Below, piece by piece: positions 63,930-64,000 of a stretch of 64,000 bases of DNA. Origin of the DNA: Macrostomum hystrix (taxonomy: Eukaryota > Platyhelminthes > Macrostomidae); NCBI GenBank assembly GCA_950097015.1, contig CATNEN010000029.1, positions 930,001-994,000 on the forward strand, read 5' to 3'. Below the pieces are notes generated by a model that had not been told where the DNA came from, searched no databases, and worked only from the letters and a program-made list of their open reading frames with translations. Both the position numbers and the translations under genes were made by a program. Within the stretch, counting starts at the first letter, position 1; the number at the start of each line of letters is the position of its first letter.

Positions 63930-64000
63930 TTAATCCGGCCCGCCAACTCCAGATGCGGCCCTCGAAGCTCCCCAATCCGGCATGTTGCCCATTCCAGTGT
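63930..64000. mobile_element. hAT-type MITE, copy 3, one end only (cut by window edge)
   Basis: 'ccagatgcggccctcgaagc' and 'tccggc...ttgcccattcca' match, in reverse, the right-hand 80 bp of the element at 56976-58175. The outermost terminal repeat is decayed. It begins about 35 bp upstream of the nanos acceptor. Confidence 0.7.

Overview
This window is animal nuclear DNA. It has multi-exon genes with GT-AG introns, GC-rich coding exons in AT-rich surroundings, poly-Gln and poly-Ser runs, tRNA-derived SINEs, several families of inverted-repeat DNA elements, and an exceptional load of tandem repeats. The gene set (nanos, a P2X receptor, an Ebony-like adenylation-domain protein, a CDKL2-type kinase, an SLC25A16-type carrier, ribosomal protein uL24/RPL26, a nuclear receptor) is bilaterian. 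The GC-rich exons and heavy repeats would suit a free-living flatworm or another lophotrochozoan, but that is a guess from style and not a demonstrated identity.

Layout, left to right. 0-1.7 kb: last three exons of a nuclear receptor ligand-binding domain (+). 1.7-6.8 kb: a SINE and two minisatellites. 6.8-12.1 kb: Ebony-like gene (+) whose adenylation domain has lost its core ATP-binding motifs. 12.8-13.1 kb: (ACT)n tract. 14.5-20.4 kb: CDKL2-type kinase (-), nine exons, with minisatellites or SINEs in most introns. 24.0-27.4 kb: SLC25A16-type mitochondrial carrier (+), six exons, two introns filled by minisatellites. 28-36 kb: a SINE, a 3.5 kb array of a 24-bp unit and a MITE. 36.7-38.7 kb: intronless P2X receptor (-). 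39.7-44 kb: two long minisatellites. 44.2-47.8 kb: RPL26 (-), whose single coding intron carries two arrays. 48-60 kb: mobile-element territory (54-bp minisatellite, MITE, SINE, TA-flanked MITE, hAT-type MITE containing a minisatellite, Merlin-type transposase remnant, another MITE). 63-63.9 kb: zinc-finger exons of nanos (-).

The genes do not form an operon or a shared pathway. The unifying theme is genome architecture: almost every large intron and intergenic gap holds its own minisatellite, with a unit found nowhere else in the window. Units of 21, 24, 27, 30, 33 and 54 bp are multiples of three, so they create long false open frames (up to 732 codons) that should not be annotated as genes. 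Two SINE families have clear target-site duplications and similar (ATT)n tails, and one pair of SINE copies is nearly identical, so retrotransposition may be recent.

The points most worth a second look are the Ebony-like protein with degenerate catalytic motifs, the intronless P2X with substitutions at an ATP-contact lysine and two regulatory motifs, the array that begins exactly at a splice donor and copies it about ten times, the hAT MITE that carries an expandable minisatellite, and three other MITE families defined here by their terminal inverted repeats.
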